A stretch of 64,000 bases of DNA, taken from the NCBI RefSeq assembly GCF_025567525.1, contig NZ_JAOQJY010000006.1, forward strand, positions 1-64,000, read 5' to 3'. The translations under genes and the position numbers were made by a program. Source of the stretch: Gallintestinimicrobium propionicum (lineage in GTDB: Bacteria > Bacillota > Clostridia > Lachnospirales > Lachnospiraceae). Of the stretch, positions 52,790 through 62,161 are shown in pieces (the first letter of the stretch is position 1; every line of letters starts with the position of its first letter). The notes beneath the pieces are model-generated. The model searched no databases, had not been told where the DNA came from, and was given only the letters and a program-made list of their open reading frames with translations.

Positions 52790-54397
52790 TTAATTCCATT
52801 TATCGCAAAGCGAATTGATCTGGTCTGCAAATTTCGCCAGATCCTTATTTGCCATTCCTTTGCAGTGCCCAATCAACGCCATCAGGCGCTGTCCTGCAGC
52901 CACAAGACGGTTGTATGCGCTGCTCTGCCCGCCGGATGCTGCAGCGGTCTTCTTTTTCACAGCGACAGGCTCTGTAATCTCTTCAAACGTCTCCGTCGTC
53001 AGATTAAAGACCGTTCCGCTGTAGGGTGCAAACGCATCGATCCCGTGTTCATCCTTTAAGCAGTCCGCAAACGACATCGTAACGAGATCCTCACCGTGCA
53101 CAATAAACACTTTTTTCGGCTTTGTTTCAAAGCCCTCGATCCAGTCGATTAAACCGTTTTTGTCCGCATGTCCGGATATTCCGGTTAACACCCTGATCTG
53201 TGCGTTTACATCCACCGTCTCTCCGAACAGCCTCATTTCTTTCACTCCGTCTACCAGTGCCCGTCCCGGCGTGCCAATCGACTGATAGCCAACAAACAGA
53301 ATCGTACATTCCGGTCTCCAGAGGTTGTGCTTTAAATGATGGCGCACGCGCCCGGCATCGCACATGCCGGAAGCGGAAATGATGACCTTCGGCGTTTCAT
53401 CGAAATTGATCGCCTTGGATTCGTCGCTCGTGATCGCAAGGCGCAGCCCCGGAAACGTGATGGGATTGATGCCCTGTCTGACAAGCTCCATCGCCTCTTC
53501 GTCAAAGCAGGTCCTCTCGTTTTGTTTGAAAATACCGGTTGCCTCCACCGCAAGCGGACTGTCCACATAGACCGGAAAATCCGCATGATTGGAAACCAGT
53601 CCATCCGCCTTGATTTTGCGGATAAAATACAGCATTTCCTGTGTGCGCCCAACCGCAAACGACGGAATGACCACATTTCCACCCTTATCCAGCGTCTCCT
53701 GGATGATCTGAGTCAGCTCTCTGACATAATCCGGGCGCGTACTGCCGTGCAGGCGGTCGCCATAGGTCGACTCCATCACGACATAATCTGCCGTTTTTGT
53801 ATATTCCGGATCTTTTATCAGCGGCTGGTTTTTGTTGCCGATATCCCCTGAAAAAACAAGTTTTCTGCTGCAGCCCTCTTCTTTGAGCCATACCTCGATG
53901 CTGGCGGATCCAAGCAGATGCCCGACGTCTGTAAACCGGATCGTCACGTTATCGTTTATTTCCAATTCTTTCCCATACGGGCATGGTACGATACAGTTGA
54001 TGGTGCCGATCGCATCCTCCATCGTATACAACGGCTCCTCCACTTCGATTCCGGCATGGCGTTTTGCCTTCCTGCTTTTCCACTCCGCCTCCTGCTGCTG
54101 AATATGGGCGCAGTCCCGGAGCATAATGCTGCATAAGTCCGCGGTCGCTTCCGTTGTATAAATCTTGCCGCGGAAGCCGTGTGCGTACAAAAGCGGCAGC
54201 ATGCCGGAATGATCGATATGGGCATGCGTTAAAAACACAAAATTGATCTGAGATTCCGGAACCGGCAGCGGGCAGTTTTCAAACCGGTTGACGCCCTGTT
54301 CCATTCCGTAATCGACCAGCATATAACTGTCTCCTGCCTGCAGGTAATGACAGCTTCCTGTCACTTCATGATTCGCACCGATAAACTGCAGCTTCAT
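52790..54397 (-). CDS. MBL beta-CASP ribonuclease
   Basis: A 535-residue metallo-beta-lactamase/beta-CASP nuclease, probably acting on RNA. The metal motif HAHIDH is at residues 58-63, with a further GDIGNKNQP region. The beta-CASP segment contains SASGMCDAGRVRHHL, and the RNA-specificity C-terminal motif ISGHADKNGL is followed by VHGEDLVTMSF. It is larger than RNase J and resembles the YSH1-like group common in Clostridia. It is likely in the same unit as thyA and folA. Confidence 0.9.
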   Translation of the reverse strand: MKLQFIGANHEVTGSCHYLQAGDSYMLVDYGMEQGVNRFENCPLPVPESQINFVFLTHAHIDHSGMLPLLYAHGFRGKIYTTEATADLCSIMLRDCAHIQQQEAEWKSRKAKRHAGIEVEEPLYTMEDAIGTINCIVPCPYGKELEINDNVTIRFTDVGHLLGSASIEVWLKEEGCSRKLVFSGDIGNKNQPLIKDPEYTKTADYVVMESTYGDRLHGSTRPDYVRELTQIIQETLDKGGNVVIPSFAVGRTQEMLYFIRKIKADGLVSNHADFPVYVDSPLAVEATGIFKQNERTCFDEEAMELVRQGINPITFPGLRLAITSDESKAINFDETPKVIISASGMCDAGRVRHHLKHNLWRPECTILFVGYQSIGTPGRALVDGVKEMRLFGETVDVNAQIRVLTGISGHADKNGLIDWIEGFETKPKKVFIVHGEDLVTMSFADCLKDEHGIDAFAPYSGTVFNLTTETFEEITEPVAVKKKTAAASGGQSSAYNRLVAAGQRLMALIGHCKGMANKDLAKFADQINSLCDKWN

Positions 54398-54418
54398 ACA
54401 CCATTGCCCCCTTTTTTT

Positions 54419-56179
54419 TTATTTCAATTCGTTCGCCATCCGGTAGAATTGGTCATATATGCCATGCTTTTCCAGAAGCTCTTCATGATTGCCTTCTTCC
54501 ACGATGCCGTCATGGGTCAGCACCAAAATACGATCGGAATTTCGGATAGAAGAAAGCCTGTGTGCGATGGTCAGCGTCGTGCGCCCTTCAGACAGCCTGC
54601 CAAGGGATTTTGCTACCTCGTATTCGCTCTCGTTATCCAGCGCACTGGTCGCCTCATCCAAAATAATAATCGGCGGGTTCTTTAAAAAGACACGGGCGAT
54701 ACTGATTCTCTGCTTCTGTCCGCCGGATAGCTTTACGCCCCGCTCGCCCACGTAGGTGTCGTAGCCATCCTTCAACTCTGTGATAAACTCATGCGCGCCC
54801 GCACGTTTTGCAGCTTCCATCACTTCTTCACGTGTCGCATCCGGTCTTCCGTAAACGATATTGTCATAGATCGTGCCCGAGAACAGATAAACATCCTGCT
54901 GCACGATGCCGATATTATGGCGCAGGCTCTTTAACGTGAAATGTTTGATCGATTTTCCGTCAATTGTGATCTCGCCACCCGTCACATCATAAAAACGCGG
55001 GATCAGGTTGCACAGCGTTGTTTTTCCGCCGCCGGAAGGTCCTACCAGTGCTACCTTTTCTCCCGGATGAATTGTCAGGTTTAAGTTTTTGAACACCTGA
55101 TTGTGATCATCCGGATATTCAAAGCTCACATTGTGGAATGCGATTTCGCCCTTCGGCTCTCCCATTTCCACAGCGTCTGCCTCATCGAAAATTTCGATGT
55201 CCGCATCCATGATCTGCAAAAACCGTTCAATTCCTGTCATGCCGCGCTGGAACTGTTCCGCAAACTCGATAATCCTGCGGATCGTCGCAATCAGCGTCGT
55301 CACATACAAAAGAAACGCCACCAGGTCGCCTGCCGCGACCCATCCCTTTATCATAAATATGCTGCCGAAAAGCAAAACAGACACATACATTGCGCCATCA
55401 AAAGCGTGGGTTGTCGCATTAAAGACCGCCATCAGATGATAGGAATCTCGTTTGATGTCAAAGAACTGTCTGTTGTCTGTCTCAAACTTGTTCGTCTCCA
55501 TCTGTTCATTTGTAAATGCCTTTACAACCTTCTGCCCCAGCAGGCTGTCCTCAATGCGGGCGTTTAATTCGCCAATCTGGTTTCTCTGTCTGCGGAATAC
55601 ATCGCGCATTTTAAAATTCAGATGCATGCACACTGCAACCATGATCGGAACAATCAGGAAAATAATCAGCGTCAGAAGCACATTGATCCGCATCAGGATG
55701 ATAAATGCGATCACGAGCTTAACCCCGGCAATAAAAAATTCTTCCGGGCAGTGATGCGCAAATTCGGTCACATCAAACAGGTCGTTCGTAATCCGTCCCA
55801 TGATCTGTCCGACCTTGGTATTATTATAATAGGTATTCGACAGCTGATGCAGATGCTGATACGCGTCCCGGCGCATGTCTGTTTCGATTTTCGCGCCCAT
55901 GATATGTCCGACGCCCGCCATATAATAAGTGGCAACGCAGTCCACTATGCGCAGCGCCAGATAAATCGCAACCACGCCCAGAATTGTCTGAACCGAAAGC
56001 TCTGCCAGATGATACAATCCCTGATTGGTAATGTAACGCATAATCATCGGCAGCACCAGCTCGCACAGTGTCGTCAGCCCGGCGCAGAATAAATCCAGCA
56101 CCAGTGTTTTCCAGTATGGTTTAAAATATGGCTGAAAGCGCCGGAATAGTTCTTTTGTTGTATATTGCCTGTCTTTCAT
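54419..56179 (-). CDS. ABC exporter (fused permease and ATPase)
   Basis: A 586-residue half-transporter. A six-helix type IV exporter domain (about 20-310) is followed by an ATPase with Walker A GPSGGGKTTLCN, signature LSGGQKQRISIARVFL and Walker B IIILDEATSALD. It acts as a homodimer, or with a partner not seen here, to export lipids, drugs or peptides. GAGGGGAGAAAATTGCC precedes the ATG. It sits alone downstream of the ambiguous 56.2-56.7 kb stretch. Confidence 0.92.
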   Translation of the reverse strand: MKDRQYTTKELFRRFQPYFKPYWKTLVLDLFCAGLTTLCELVLPMIMRYITNQGLYHLAELSVQTILGVVAIYLALRIVDCVATYYMAGVGHIMGAKIETDMRRDAYQHLHQLSNTYYNNTKVGQIMGRITNDLFDVTEFAHHCPEEFFIAGVKLVIAFIILMRINVLLTLIIFLIVPIMVAVCMHLNFKMRDVFRRQRNQIGELNARIEDSLLGQKVVKAFTNEQMETNKFETDNRQFFDIKRDSYHLMAVFNATTHAFDGAMYVSVLLFGSIFMIKGWVAAGDLVAFLLYVTTLIATIRRIIEFAEQFQRGMTGIERFLQIMDADIEIFDEADAVEMGEPKGEIAFHNVSFEYPDDHNQVFKNLNLTIHPGEKVALVGPSGGGKTTLCNLIPRFYDVTGGEITIDGKSIKHFTLKSLRHNIGIVQQDVYLFSGTIYDNIVYGRPDATREEVMEAAKRAGAHEFITELKDGYDTYVGERGVKLSGGQKQRISIARVFLKNPPIIILDEATSALDNESEYEVAKSLGRLSEGRTTLTIAHRLSSIRNSDRILVLTHDGIVEEGNHEELLEKHGIYDQFYRMANELK

Positions 56180-56705
56180 GGCAATTTTCTCCCCTCATCA
56201 CTCGTATTTTACAGACGGACTATACCATCCGTTTTTTTTAGTATAACACAAAAACAGCTCTCATGTAAACGGCAGGTGAAACTGCTTCCCGCTTTGTCAC
56301 CCCCTGTTTTTCCTCTTCATAAGATAAGAAAAAAGGCAGTGTCTTCCCCGTCTTTTGTAAGGAGACTTCCATGATGGCTTTCTGTTCTTCCTGCTGCCGT
56401 GCAGACAACGTTTCCAGCCGCTGCAGCGGTGATTCTCCGGACTGTTGTACGCAAACCGCCTGCCCTGCTTCCGGCCGTCCGGCCTGCACGCTGCCAACCG
56501 CCTGCCGTCCCGGCGCTTCCTGCATATCCAGACAGGACATCGAACGCCTGCTTCTATGGAAGCTCGGGCTTATGAAATGCCAAAGCAACCGGTTTTGCTC
56601 CGGTTGGCAAAAGCGCCCAGGCGTGTGCCGTTCCGATTCCTTTTTTCACTGACGCAGCTTTGGCTGCCGGGATGCCTACAGCCGCCAAATACAGTCCGTA
56701 TCTGC
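56180..56705. other. 526 bp without a clear gene; competing frames on both strands
   Basis: On the minus strand an open frame continues past the cobH stop (GLYLAAVGIPAAKAASVKKG, then ALLPTGAKPVALAFHKPELP, stop at about 56560). A second, shifted minus frame (56588-56238) ends SARQQEEQKAIMEVSLQKTG and onward to MRAVFVLY. This could be a frameshifted remnant. On the plus strand TAAGGAGACTTCC precedes an ATG at 56371 that opens a 93-codon frame with 13 cysteines (FCSSCC, DCC and others). I cannot decide which, if any, is expressed. Confidence 0.35.
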
Positions 56706-57341
56706 CTATAGCGTCCTTCCGGCGGCGGTATATAACAGGGCATTACAGATTGCCGCCGCTACGTTCGAACCACCCTTTCGTCCACGCGCCACAATATACG
56801 GCACCGGATCCTTCAGAATTTCTTCCTTGCTTTCCACTACATTGACAAAGCCCACCGGAACCCCGATGACCAGCACAGGATCCACTTTTTTCTCCAGGAT
56901 CAGCTCATGCAGGCGAATCAGCGCAGTCGGCGCATTCCCGATCGCAAAAACCCATCTGCCCGGAAGCCTGGCCGCTTCCTCCATACTCACCCACGCGCGG
57001 GTCGTCTGTCTTTCTTTCGCAAGCCTTGCCACTTCCGGATCGCTCATAAAACAACGTGCGGTCCCGCCAAAACTCTCCAGGGTGCTTTTATGGATGCCGG
57101 AAAGGGCCATCTGCGTATCTGTCACAATTCCAGCCCCGGCTTTGAATGCTTCCACAGCTTTTGTTACCGCGCCGTCCGAAAAAACAAGGTTGTCTACATA
57201 GTCAAAATCTGCCGTCGTATGAATCACCCGTTTGATAACCGGCTCGTTTTCCGGTAAAAGCTTCCGGTCACCCAGCTCCTTCGTAAGGATCTCAAAACTA
57301 CGTTTTTCAATCTCACCCGGCAGTACGTATTGATAGCTCAT
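56706..57341 (-). CDS. cobH: Precorrin-8X methylmutase
   Basis: Also called CbiC. Moves a methyl group to form hydrogenobyrinate or cobyrinate in corrin synthesis. 211 residues: YQYVLPGEIEKRSFEIL at the start, the MALSGIHKSTLESFGG segment with the catalytic His, and VGFVNVVESKEEI near the C terminus. The ATG overlaps the cobQ stop (ATGA), so translation is coupled. It is the only ring-forming step in this cluster; the others must lie elsewhere in the genome. Confidence 0.93.
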   Translation of the reverse strand: MSYQYVLPGEIEKRSFEILTKELGDRKLLPENEPVIKRVIHTTADFDYVDNLVFSDGAVTKAVEAFKAGAGIVTDTQMALSGIHKSTLESFGGTARCFMSDPEVARLAKERQTTRAWVSMEEAARLPGRWVFAIGNAPTALIRLHELILEKKVDPVLVIGVPVGFVNVVESKEEILKDPVPYIVARGRKGGSNVAAAICNALLYTAAGRTL

Positions 57342-58879
57342 CTGTCGCCCTCCTGCTTCTCCATCATCCGGTAAATCTGTTCCATATCCAGTGCTTTTCT
57401 GACTTCAGCTGCCAGAAGATCATACTGGCTTTCCTTAAATGCCGCATAATCCTGTGTCAGCGCCTCTGCACAGATTCCCTTTTTGGAAAGCAGCGCGCTA
57501 CACAGATTTTTTGTCAGCGACCCGTCTTCAAAAAGTCCGTGCACATAAGTACCGGCAACATTGCCGCAGACTGCGCCGTCTGCCTGCCAGTCCTCCTCTG
57601 CTTCTGTGCTTCCGTTTGTCAGCGTCCGGATTCTGGAGAACGAGTTTTTTCCGTTTCCTGTTGTATGTCCCATATGAATTTCATAACCGGAAAATACACT
57701 GCCGCAAAGCGCAGCGAACAGTCCGTCTCCTGCGCCCGGGTTTTGAAGAATTTCTCCTGTCACCCGCGTCTGCACCTTTTCTTTTTCAAAAACGGTTCTA
57801 ACCGGCAAAAGCCCCATTCCATGCAGGCTTCCGCCCTCTTCTTCCCCATCCGGGTCTTCGATGCTTTCGCCCAGCATCTGATAGCCCCCGCAGATTCCCA
57901 GCACCGGCACGTTTGCTGCCGCAAGCTTCAAAATGGCGGCTTCCATACCATTCTGGCGCATCCATTTCAAGTCGCTCATCGTATTTTTGCTTCCGGGTAC
58001 AATCACCATATCCGGCTGCCCGAGCGTTTTTACATCCCCTGCATAACGCAGACTGATTCCGGGCTGCTGCTCCAACGGGTTAAAATCGGTAAAATTCGAA
58101 ATATGCGGCAGGCGAACCACTGCGATATCCACGCCTGCCCCCGCCTGTACCCGGGACAGACGAGGCGCGAGACTGTCCTCATCATCCAGCTTTGCATAAA
58201 TCCACGGAATGACACCTGCTACCGGAATTTTCGTCAGCTCCTCCAGCGTTGCAAGTCCGGGTTTTAAAATCTCAACGTCTCCCCGGAACTTGTTGATAAT
58301 CAGTCCTTTCACCCGGTTTCTTTCTTCCTCTTCCAGCAGGGCAACTGTCCCGTAAAGCTGCGCAAAAACGCCGCCCCGGTCAATATCTCCGGCAAGCAGC
58401 ACCGGCGCGTCCACCATCTTCGCCATGCCCATGTTGACGATATCGTTTTTCTTTAAATTGATCTCTGCCGGGCTGCCCGCGCCCTCAATCACAATAATGT
58501 CATATTCCTCTTCCAGGGATCGGTAAGCTTTCATGATTTCCGGCACAAGCTGCTTTTTATATTTAAAATAAGACGCTGCAGGCATGTTTCCGAGCACATG
58601 CCCGTTGACAATAACCTGACTTCCCACATCACTGGTAGGTTTTAACAGAATCGGGTTCATCCTCGCATCCGGTCTGATTTTCGCAGCTTCCGCCTGCATG
58701 ACCTGCGCGCGCCCCATCTCTGCCCCGTCTTCCGTGATAAAACTGTTGAGCGCCATATTCTGGCTTTTAAACGGTGCAGTCTTAAAACCATCCTGCGTAA
58801 AAATACGGCACAGCGCCGCGCAGATCAGGCTCTTTCCGGCACTCGACATCGTGCCCTGAATCATAATATTTTGCTTCAT
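57338..58879 (-). CDS. cobQ: Cobyric acid synthase
   Basis: Also called CbiP. Amidates four side chains of adenosyl-cobyrinate a,c-diamide using glutamine and ATP. The 513-residue enzyme has an N-terminal dethiobiotin synthetase-like ATPase (MIQGTMSSAGKSLICAALC, VIEGAGSPAEINL). Its C-terminal type 1 glutamine amidotransferase has the catalytic Cys in VLGICGGYQMLGESI and a late His in YVHGLFEDG. GAGGAAAAACA precedes the ATG. Confidence 0.95.
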   Translation of the reverse strand: MKQNIMIQGTMSSAGKSLICAALCRIFTQDGFKTAPFKSQNMALNSFITEDGAEMGRAQVMQAEAAKIRPDARMNPILLKPTSDVGSQVIVNGHVLGNMPAASYFKYKKQLVPEIMKAYRSLEEEYDIIVIEGAGSPAEINLKKNDIVNMGMAKMVDAPVLLAGDIDRGGVFAQLYGTVALLEEEERNRVKGLIINKFRGDVEILKPGLATLEELTKIPVAGVIPWIYAKLDDEDSLAPRLSRVQAGAGVDIAVVRLPHISNFTDFNPLEQQPGISLRYAGDVKTLGQPDMVIVPGSKNTMSDLKWMRQNGMEAAILKLAAANVPVLGICGGYQMLGESIEDPDGEEEGGSLHGMGLLPVRTVFEKEKVQTRVTGEILQNPGAGDGLFAALCGSVFSGYEIHMGHTTGNGKNSFSRIRTLTNGSTEAEEDWQADGAVCGNVAGTYVHGLFEDGSLTKNLCSALLSKKGICAEALTQDYAAFKESQYDLLAAEVRKALDMEQIYRMMEKQEGDR

Positions 58880-58936
58880 TGTTTTTCCTCATTCCATTTC
58901 CGCAAACGCCTTCCGACGGTCCCGACGCAATCGGGT

Positions 58937-60007
58937 TCAAAGCTGCTTTTTTCCCTGACACAAAAAAAGTGCCTCCAGAAACCCACGGTTTTCTTCCTCT
59001 GTGCGCACTGCAATCCGGTAGTCCCCGGGCTGCAGGTTATGATAATTGGAGCAGTCCCGCATCGGGAATCCTGCTTCTTCCATTCTTTTTCCAAGCGTCG
59101 CATCGTGACTGCGAAACAACAGATAATTGGCTTTTCCCTCCCAGACTGTAAATCCTGCCTGCCGCAAACCCTTTACCAGGATCGGTCGCTGTTGTTCCAC
59201 CAGTTTCCTCACCCGGTCTGCATATGCCTGCTCCGAAAGTGCGGCGGCTCCGGCTTCCTGTGCCAGAAGCGACACTCCCCACGGCTGTCCGCTTTCCATC
59301 AGCTGTTCTTTTCGCTTTGCATCACTGCACACGCAATATCCAAGCCGGACCCCCGCCATCGCATAGAGCTTCGTAAACGCCCTCAGAATCACCAGATTCG
59401 GATACTGTCCAAGATACGGCAAAAGCGTCCGCTCCTTCCGATCCGGTAAAAATTCCAGAAAACACTCATCCAGCACAAGAAGTGCACTGCATTCCCGACA
59501 GCGCTCCAGAATTGCTGTCAGCAGGCTGTGTTTTGTGCACTGCCCGGTCGGATTATTCGGTTCACACAGAAAAACAAGATCTGTATCCGGCGTAATCTGT
59601 CCCAGAATATCCTCCTGAATCTGAAACTGATCTTCTTCTTTTAGTTCATAAAAATAAATCCTGCTCCCGACAAGTGCTGCCGCCTGCTCATACTCCGCAA
59701 ATGCCGGAGCTGTCAGCAGCACTTTTTTCGGTTTTTCCGCCTGAAACAGCCGATAGATCAGATCCGCTGCCCCGTTGCCACAGACAATCCATTCTTCCGG
59801 ACAGGAAAGCTCCTCCGAGAGTTTTTGAATCAGTTTTCTGCATAACGGATCCGGATAACGGTCTATTTTCCCTGCCGCCCGGCAGATCGCCTCCCGGACG
59901 CCATCCGGCACGCCCAGCGGACTTACATTTGCAGAAAAATCCCGGATGCTGCGGTTTCCCAGACGCTCCTTTTGTCCTGCCCAGTCTCCGCCATGAATCA
60001 GTTCCAT
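58937..60007 (-). CDS. cobD: Threonine-phosphate decarboxylase
   Basis: A PLP enzyme making (R)-1-aminopropan-2-yl phosphate, the linker of the nucleotide loop. The 356-residue type I aminotransferase-fold protein has CEPNNPTGQ at 148-156 and the PLP lysine at Lys213 (AFTKLYAMAGVRLGY). Its N-terminal IHGGDWAGQKERLG is typical of CobD and separates it from histidinol-phosphate aminotransferase. It lies directly downstream of cbiB, whose reaction uses its product. Confidence 0.92.
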   Translation of the reverse strand: MELIHGGDWAGQKERLGNRSIRDFSANVSPLGVPDGVREAICRAAGKIDRYPDPLCRKLIQKLSEELSCPEEWIVCGNGAADLIYRLFQAEKPKKVLLTAPAFAEYEQAAALVGSRIYFYELKEEDQFQIQEDILGQITPDTDLVFLCEPNNPTGQCTKHSLLTAILERCRECSALLVLDECFLEFLPDRKERTLLPYLGQYPNLVILRAFTKLYAMAGVRLGYCVCSDAKRKEQLMESGQPWGVSLLAQEAGAAALSEQAYADRVRKLVEQQRPILVKGLRQAGFTVWEGKANYLLFRSHDATLGKRMEEAGFPMRDCSNYHNLQPGDYRIAVRTEEENRGFLEALFLCQGKKQL

Positions 60008-60092
60008 TCCTTTCTCCCTCTGCCTGCGTACAGGCTACACAGCTTTCTTTTGTGCATTCTTCTGCACCTTCCCCGCAAGCCATCTATATATT

Positions 60093-61058
60093 CTATAACA
60101 ATATACACAGTACACATCTGACCGCAAGAAACAGCACGAGCGCGATCAGGCTCGCTGTGATCATCATCCGGTTAATCCGCATAATATCTGCTGCTTCCAC
60201 CGGCCGCAGATTTTCTCCAATCGTCGGCTTTTTTACCAGCTTTCCAAAATACCATGCATCCCCTGCAAGCAGGATGTCCAGTGCTCCTGCCGCCACACTT
60301 TCTGTCTGGGCGGAATTCGGGCTTGCGTGATTGTAACGGTCGCGCTTCCAGATTTGAAACGCATGCTTTGCGTTCTGCCCGCTCAGACATGCTGCAAACA
60401 TCATCAAAAAAGCAGAAATCCGCGCCGGAATATAGTTTGCAATGTCGTCCAGCTTTGCTGCCGCGCGTCCAAAGTACAGATACCGGTCATTTTTATAGCC
60501 GACCATGCTGTCCATCGTATTGATCGCTTTATAGCAAAGTCCCAACGGCGCACCTCCGATCACCAGATAAAAAAGCGGTGCTGCCACACCGTCCGAAAAA
60601 TTTTCCGCCACCGTCTCAATCGCAGCCTTTGCAACTCCCGCTGCGTCCAGATTCTGCGTATCCCTTCCGACAATTCTTGCCACCGCGCTCCTGGCGCCGG
60701 GCAGATCCTGCTCTTCCAGCTTTTTTTTCACCCGCATGCTCTCTGTATACAGTCCCTTCACCGCAAGCGCCTGCCAACACCACAGCGTTTCCAGCAAAAA
60801 TGCCAGCACGGGATGCACCAGACCTGCCAGATAAATTGCGGCTGCCGCCATCAGAAAGCTTCCAAGCGGCAGAATCGCTGCCAGGGCTGCTCCCGCCATC
60901 AGAAGTCCCTTTTGAGTATCCGGAAACCTCCTGCGCAGAAATTTTTCCAGCGCGCTGATTGCTTTTCCCATATAAATAACCGGGTGCGGCATCCAGTCCG
61001 GATCCCCCAGGCATAAATCCATGAAAAAGCCGCATAAAACGGCTGCTGCTATTCTCAT
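60093..61058 (-). CDS. cbiB: Adenosylcobinamide-phosphate synthase
   Basis: An integral membrane enzyme joining aminopropanol phosphate to adenosylcobyric acid. 321 residues with several hydrophobic helices: DLCLGDPDWMPHPVIYMGK at the start, and ETVAENFSDGVAAPLFYL with INTMDSMVGYKNDRYLYFG in the centre, all family landmarks. Its ATG overlaps the stop of the histidine-phosphatase gene by 4 bp. Confidence 0.94.
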   Translation of the reverse strand: MRIAAAVLCGFFMDLCLGDPDWMPHPVIYMGKAISALEKFLRRRFPDTQKGLLMAGAALAAILPLGSFLMAAAAIYLAGLVHPVLAFLLETLWCWQALAVKGLYTESMRVKKKLEEQDLPGARSAVARIVGRDTQNLDAAGVAKAAIETVAENFSDGVAAPLFYLVIGGAPLGLCYKAINTMDSMVGYKNDRYLYFGRAAAKLDDIANYIPARISAFLMMFAACLSGQNAKHAFQIWKRDRYNHASPNSAQTESVAAGALDILLAGDAWYFGKLVKKPTIGENLRPVEAADIMRINRMMITASLIALVLFLAVRCVLCILL

Positions 61059-61669
61059 CTTTTTCCTCTCTTTTCCTGCTGCCTGCGAAACGAAAGCTGC
61101 CCCTTTATCCAGAGCCTTTCGTTTTCCCAGACAAGCTTCCAGCCGTCCCCGGCCTGCGTCTGTCCTTCATAATAACTTCTTTTCGGTTCTCCGAATTGTT
61201 CTAACAGAGCCATCTGCGTGCCGCCGTGGGCCACAACCGGATAAACTGCCTGCGGTTCTTTCTGCTGCCATCCCTGGGTCAGCTCCAAAAAAGCGCTGCA
61301 GACGCGGCTGCAAAAAACTGCTTTGCTCTCCCCGCCCGGACAGACATCCAGGCAGCCGCTCTCCACCCAGCTCCGATAGGCGCTGTCATTTTGCATCTCT
61401 TCAAAATTTTTTCCTTCAAAACTGCCGAAATTCATTTCTTCCAGCCCCGGTACAAGGATCTGCTCTGCTCCTGGAAACAGAATCTGCGCCGTTTCCTGTG
61501 TCCTGCGTCTGTTCGTCACCCATACTTTGGAAACGGTTTCCGAAGCGCGGATAAGCTCCGCTTTTCCAGCACTTCCGAGGGAGGAATCCAGCCACCCGAT
61601 ATAACGGTGCTGCTCATTTTCTGGCGTTTTTCCATGGCGGATCAGCCAGATTTCTATCTTCTGCTCCAT
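61055..61669 (-). CDS. cobC: Histidine phosphatase, probable alpha-ribazole phosphatase
   Basis: A 204-residue phosphoglycerate mutase-fold phosphatase with the phosphohistidine motif LIRHGKTPEN (His12) and the second His in VVAHGGTQMALL. Inside a cobalamin cluster such a protein most likely removes the phosphate from alpha-ribazole 5'-phosphate or the final adenosylcobalamin phosphate (CobC). The family alone would not show this, so the symbol rests on context. GAGGAAAAT precedes the ATG. Confidence 0.78.
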   Translation of the reverse strand: MEQKIEIWLIRHGKTPENEQHRYIGWLDSSLGSAGKAELIRASETVSKVWVTNRRRTQETAQILFPGAEQILVPGLEEMNFGSFEGKNFEEMQNDSAYRSWVESGCLDVCPGGESKAVFCSRVCSAFLELTQGWQQKEPQAVYPVVAHGGTQMALLEQFGEPKRSYYEGQTQAGDGWKLVWENERLWIKGQLSFRRQQEKRGKR

Positions 61670-61724
61670 ATTTTCCTCTCATTTCTGCCACACCTCCCCT
61701 GTTGACGGTCGGTCCAGACAGCTG

Positions 61725-62078
61725 TTATCGAAGGCTCTCCGGCAGGCCGCACCAGACACGAATGACTTTCTGCGCCCGTTTTGCAAGCAGAATCGACAGC
61801 CGTCCGGCTGCTTCTCTTGCCTCCCGCTCTGCAGCATCTATCGGCACGACACCGCACCCGGTTTCCGTTGCGATGACGACTTCTTTTCTGCAAAGCTGCT
61901 CCGCCAGCTTTTCCAGCTCTTCCGGCCGATTTCCGACTTTGGAAGCCAGCTGCTGTGCATCGTAAAGCACCCTGCAGCTATCCTCTGCTTTTGTCGAAAA
62001 ATCTGCTTCCGTATAGCCGAAAGTTTCCCGGACATACTCCCGTTTTCCGGCTGCATATGGTCCAAAAATATAAATCAT
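61725..62078 (-). CDS. Compact CobU-like protein
   Basis: 117 residues starting MIYIFGPYAAGKREYVRETF. A P-loop is present (GPYAAGK, 6-12), and the C-terminal half (VVIATETGCGVVPIDAAERE onward, GRLSILLAKRAQKVIRVWCG) closely matches the end of CobU, the adenosylcobinamide kinase/guanylyltransferase. The central segment with the guanylylated His (RIxxHR) is absent. It could be a kinase-only form or a regulatory relative. A normal CobU is encoded about 0.8 kb upstream. The frame to 62225 overlaps cobS and is not used. Confidence 0.8.
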   Translation of the reverse strand: MIYIFGPYAAGKREYVRETFGYTEADFSTKAEDSCRVLYDAQQLASKVGNRPEELEKLAEQLCRKEVVIATETGCGVVPIDAAEREAREAAGRLSILLAKRAQKVIRVWCGLPESLR

Positions 62079-62161
62079 GCCTGTTTTTTTCCCTTCTCCT
62101 GCAAAAACTACCCTTCGCCAGCGCCATTTACAAGATCGCATCTGCGATGTTTTTTGCCGCA

